Assembly: GCA_018825765.1 (NCBI GenBank)
Contig: JAHKAQ010000083.1
Coordinates: forward strand, 1 to 27,246
Origin: Patescibacteria group bacterium
GTDB taxonomy: Bacteria; Patescibacteriota; Minisyncoccia; CAIUEV01; JAHKAQ01
Length of the DNA stretch: 27,246 nt
Direction of reading: 5' to 3'
Position numbers and translations under genes: made by a program. The notes below the pieces were generated by a model that saw only the letters and a program-made list of their open reading frames with translations, searched no databases and had not been told where the DNA came from. Of the stretch, positions 24,976 to 27,246 are shown piece by piece (position 1 is the stretch's first letter; each line of letters opens with the position of its first letter).

Positions 24976-26169
24976 ATGAAAAAAATAGCCATTCTTGGCT
25001 CCACCGGATCAGTCGGCACCCAAGCGCTTCAAATAATAAAACAACATCCCAGTAAATTTAAGATTATCGGGCTTACGGCCAACACCAACACGCAAGCCAT
25101 GTTGGCTCAAATAAAAACTTTCCATCCCCAGGCCGTGGCCATGATGAATAAAGTTTCGGCCCGGGAATTAACCCGAAAAATAAAAACCCTGGACCGCCGA
25201 TACTCCAGAATAAAAATCTACACCGGCCTTCCCGGCCTTGTAAAAATCGCTACTCTCAACACAGCAGACATTATCCTGACTTCAGTTGTAGGCTCAATCG
25301 GCATTGTTCCTACCTTTGAAGCCATAAAAAAATCAAAAACCATCGCTCTCGCCAATAAAGAAACCCTGGTGGCCGCCGGTCAAATAATCATGCCGGCCGC
25401 GAAAAAATATAACGCAAAAATTATCCCGGTTGACTCGGAACATTCGGCTATTTTCCAGTGCCTTGTGGGAGAAAATCCCCAAAATATCAAAAACCTTATT
25501 CTAACCTGCAGTGGCGGGCCGTTTCGAAAAACACCGCCCAGCCGGCTAAAAAAAGTCACCCTAAAGCAGGCACTCAATCACCCCAGCTGGAAAATGGGCG
25601 GAAAAATTACCATTGACTCCGCGACTCTCATGAATAAAGGCCTGGAAGTGATTGAAGCCCACTGGCTTTTTGGCCTGCCGTATGAGAATATAAAAGTAGT
25701 GGTTCATCCTCAAAGCCTTGTCCATTCTATGGTTGAATTCAGGGATGGCTCCTTAAAGGCCCAAATCAGCCAGCCTTCCATGAGTATCCCTATTCAGCTC
25801 GCTTTTTCTTTTCCCCAAAGGCTTAAAAACAAAAAAATCCCGCGCCTGGACCTCTCAAGAAAAACCAGCGTCAATCAATTAAATCAGATGACTTTTGAAA
25901 AACCCGACTTTAAAAAATTCCCCTGCCTGAATCTGGCCTATAAAGCCGGCCGCCTGGGCGGAACTCTGCCGGCCGCCCTGAACGCGGCCAATGAAACAGC
26001 CGTTCAATACTTTTTACAGGGAAAAATAAAATATCTTGATATCGCGAACGTGATAAAAAAAATTATCAAAAAAAATAAACAAGTTAAAAACCCGAACTTA
26101 TCATGTATCCTGGAAACAGACAAAAAGGTAAAAGAGCAAACCAGGCAATTGCTTGATTCTCTCTGCTAA
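24976..26169 (+). CDS. dxr: 1-deoxy-D-xylulose-5-phosphate reductoisomerase
   Basis: 397-residue NADPH-dependent enzyme converting DXP to MEP, the target of fosmidomycin. N-terminal NADPH-binding loop is GSTGSVGTQAL (8-18). The substrate/metal region reads ANKETLVAAG, PVDSEHSAIFQC, then SGGPFRKT and NHPSWKMGGKITIDSATL MNKGLE(V)IEAHWLF (two adjoining blocks). The C-terminal helical domain contains NAANETAV. All residues expected for metal binding (Asp and two Glu) appear present. Length is normal. The stop is followed after 16 nt by the start chosen for ispF. Confidence 0.97.
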   Translation: MKKIAILGSTGSVGTQALQIIKQHPSKFKIIGLTANTNTQAMLAQIKTFHPQAVAMMNKVSARELTRKIKTLDRRYSRIKIYTGLPGLVKIATLNTADIILTSVVGSIGIVPTFEAIKKSKTIALANKETLVAAGQIIMPAAKKYNAKIIPVDSEHSAIFQCLVGENPQNIKNLILTCSGGPFRKTPPSRLKKVTLKQALNHPSWKMGGKITIDSATLMNKGLEVIEAHWLFGLPYENIKVVVHPQSLVHSMVEFRDGSLKAQISQPSMSIPIQLAFSFPQRLKNKKIPRLDLSRKTSVNQLNQMTFEKPDFKKFPCLNLAYKAGRLGGTLPAALNAANETAVQYFLQGKIKYLDIANVIKKIIKKNKQVKNPNLSCILETDKKVKEQTRQLLDSLC

Positions 26170-26185
26170 TCATTTTTATTTTCTA

Positions 26186-26668
26186 ATGTTTAAAATCGGC
26201 CTTGGCCAAGATTCCCACGCCTTCACTGCTCAACCCAAACCGCTGGTATTGGGCGGGGTTATTATCAAAAACGCGCCCGGACTTAAAGGAAACAGCGACT
26301 GTGATGTAATTCTTCACGCCATTTGCAACGCCTTTGATATCGCGGCTCAAAAAGGATCAATCGCCGTCTATTCCGACCCTATGTGCCTAAAAAAAGGAAC
26401 AAACAACAGCGCCCAATACTTAAAACACGTCCAAAAAGCCGCGGCCAAAAAAAAATATAAAGCCATAAGCGCGAGCATCTCTATCGAAGCTAGGAAACCA
26501 AAACTCGAACCGGATTCAAAAGCCATTAAAGCCCGGCTGGCCCGGCTGCTTCAAATCCCCAAAGAAAACATAGGCTTAACCTTCACTTCAGGTGAAGGTC
26601 TTACCAGTTTTGGCCAAGGGCAGGGGATAATGGCCACGGCCCTTGTTGTTTTTTCTAAAATCACCTGA
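26186..26668 (+). CDS. ispF: 2-C-methyl-D-erythritol 2,4-cyclodiphosphate synthase (IspF), divergent
   Basis: 160 residues from the ATG at 26186; an earlier in-frame ATG at 26153 lies within dxr and adds an unlikely tail. IspF is a homotrimeric zinc enzyme that cyclises CDP-ME-2-phosphate, releasing CMP. The zinc ligands are visible as D9 and H11 in GQDSHAF and H44 in DVILHA. LVLGGV (20-25) and the C-terminal FTSGEGLTSFGQGQGI, corresponding to the TTTExLGFTGRxEGI block, confirm the family. Two conserved places differ: the Asp after the zinc histidine (HAxxDA) is N48, and the usual GDIGxxFPDTD is GSIAVYSDP. The ispE start follows in 4 nt. Confidence 0.9.
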   Translation: MFKIGLGQDSHAFTAQPKPLVLGGVIIKNAPGLKGNSDCDVILHAICNAFDIAAQKGSIAVYSDPMCLKKGTNNSAQYLKHVQKAAAKKKYKAISASISIEARKPKLEPDSKAIKARLARLLQIPKENIGLTFTSGEGLTSFGQGQGIMATALVVFSKIT

Positions 26669-26672
26669 CTCT

Positions 26673-27246
26673 ATGCCCCAAATCATCTCTCAAAAACCAA
26701 ACCAGATTAGTCTCAAGGCCTGGGCCAAAATAAACCTTACCCTGGAAGTCCTTAAAAAAAGAAAAGACAGCTTTCATGAAATTCGCTCCATAATCACTCC
26801 TATTCCCTTATTCGATCTCATCAAAGTTAAACTTGTTTTCCCTAAAAAAAACACAACCACCGCTCCTCCTGAACCTAAGATCATTATAACCACAAACAAC
26901 AAACTGCTTGCCCGCGAGAAAAAAAATAACTGCTACAAAGCGGCTCAATTTATCACAAGCCGCCTGCCAAAAAATAAGATTCCCGCTTCCATAAAAATTC
27001 ACCTGGAAAAAAACATCCCGCTAGCCGGAGGCCTGGGTGGTTCAAGCGCTGACACCGCGGCCGTAATTATCGCTTTTGATAAACTATTTTCTCTTAAGCT
27101 TTCAAAACAAGAACAATTAAAAATTCTAGCTCGCTTTTCCAGTGAAGCCGCGTCTCTGCTTCCTGGCGTGATAATAACCCGGGGCAGGGGAGAAACAGCC
27201 CGAGAAATCACCCAAAAACCGCTTAAGCTTCCGCTCGTTTTAATAA
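26673..27246 (+). CDS. ispE: 4-diphosphocytidyl-2-C-methyl-D-erythritol kinase (IspE), 5' part, divergent
   Basis: First 191 codons; the gene runs off the right edge with no stop. GHMP-family kinase phosphorylating CDP-ME with ATP. Motif 1 is WAKINLTLEVLKKRKDSFHE (17-36), with K19 at the position of the catalytic-site Lys. The ATP-binding glycine-rich loop is PLAGGLGGSSADTAA (116-130), and NCYKAA (86-91) fits the conserved helix between them. The third block is SSEAASLLPG followed by TRGRGE, where canonical IspE has GADVPFFL..G..GxGE. The catalytic Asp is therefore replaced, most simply by E158. It starts 4 nt after the ispF stop. Position in the MEP operon makes the assignment firm. Confidence 0.88.
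   Translation, partial: MPQIISQKPNQISLKAWAKINLTLEVLKKRKDSFHEIRSIITPIPLFDLIKVKLVFPKKNTTTAPPEPKIIITTNNKLLAREKKNNCYKAAQFITSRLPKNKIPASIKIHLEKNIPLAGGLGGSSADTAAVIIAFDKLFSLKLSKQEQLKILARFSSEAASLLPGVIITRGRGETAREITQKPLKLPLVLI

Overview
The window looks like a chromosomal piece of a Patescibacteria (Candidate Phyla Radiation) genome, probably of the Parcubacteria type. The evidence is indirect: a 23S rRNA gene split by an intron that carries a LAGLIDADG endonuclease, no 5S rRNA gene downstream of 23S, a DUF4012 protein, a large DUF11-like surface protein, a shortened Rel, an IleRS resembling the eukaryote-like type, few Shine-Dalgarno sites, and very tight packing. TGA is used as a normal stop (for example in ATGA stop/start overlaps), so the lineages that read TGA as glycine are unlikely. 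No 16S gene is present, so the lineage cannot be fixed.

Region 1 (1-1300) is the 3' part of 23S rRNA. A 783-nt group I-like intron (207-989) interrupts it inside the sarcin-ricin loop, between bases equivalent to E. coli U2656 and A2657. The intron encodes a single-motif LAGLIDADG protein closely resembling I-CreI. A strong palindromic terminator follows the rRNA.

Region 2 (1310-8771) is a same-strand run behind a good promoter: an HtrA-type membrane protease, a CaCA cation/calcium exchanger, GluRS, IleRS and RecO.

Region 3 (8794-13230) is an envelope block: a membrane-anchored DUF11-like protein, a small exported lysine-rich protein, a Wzz-like chain-length-type protein and a DUF4012 protein. 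Region 4 (13240-14993) is parAB behind its own promoter. Region 5 (14990-18454) is on the minus strand, uvrB then a short bifunctional-type rel, meeting parB tail to tail.

Region 6 (18530 to the right edge) is a compact plus-strand operon holding nearly the whole methylerythritol phosphate (MEP) isoprenoid pathway: prenyl diphosphate synthase, ispH, ispD, dxs, dxr, ispF and the 5' part of ispE. Only ispG is not seen. Three unexpected genes are woven into it: a translin-family protein, a CofE (F420-0:gamma-glutamyl ligase)-like protein and a YgjP-type metallopeptidase. DXS makes DXP, DXR reduces it, IspD/IspE/IspF build the cyclic diphosphate, IspH yields IPP and DMAPP, and the prenyl synthase elongates them. 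The most notable items are the intron in the sarcin-ricin loop, the translin homologue and CofE-like ligase in the isoprenoid operon, and active-site substitutions in IspD, IspF and IspE.
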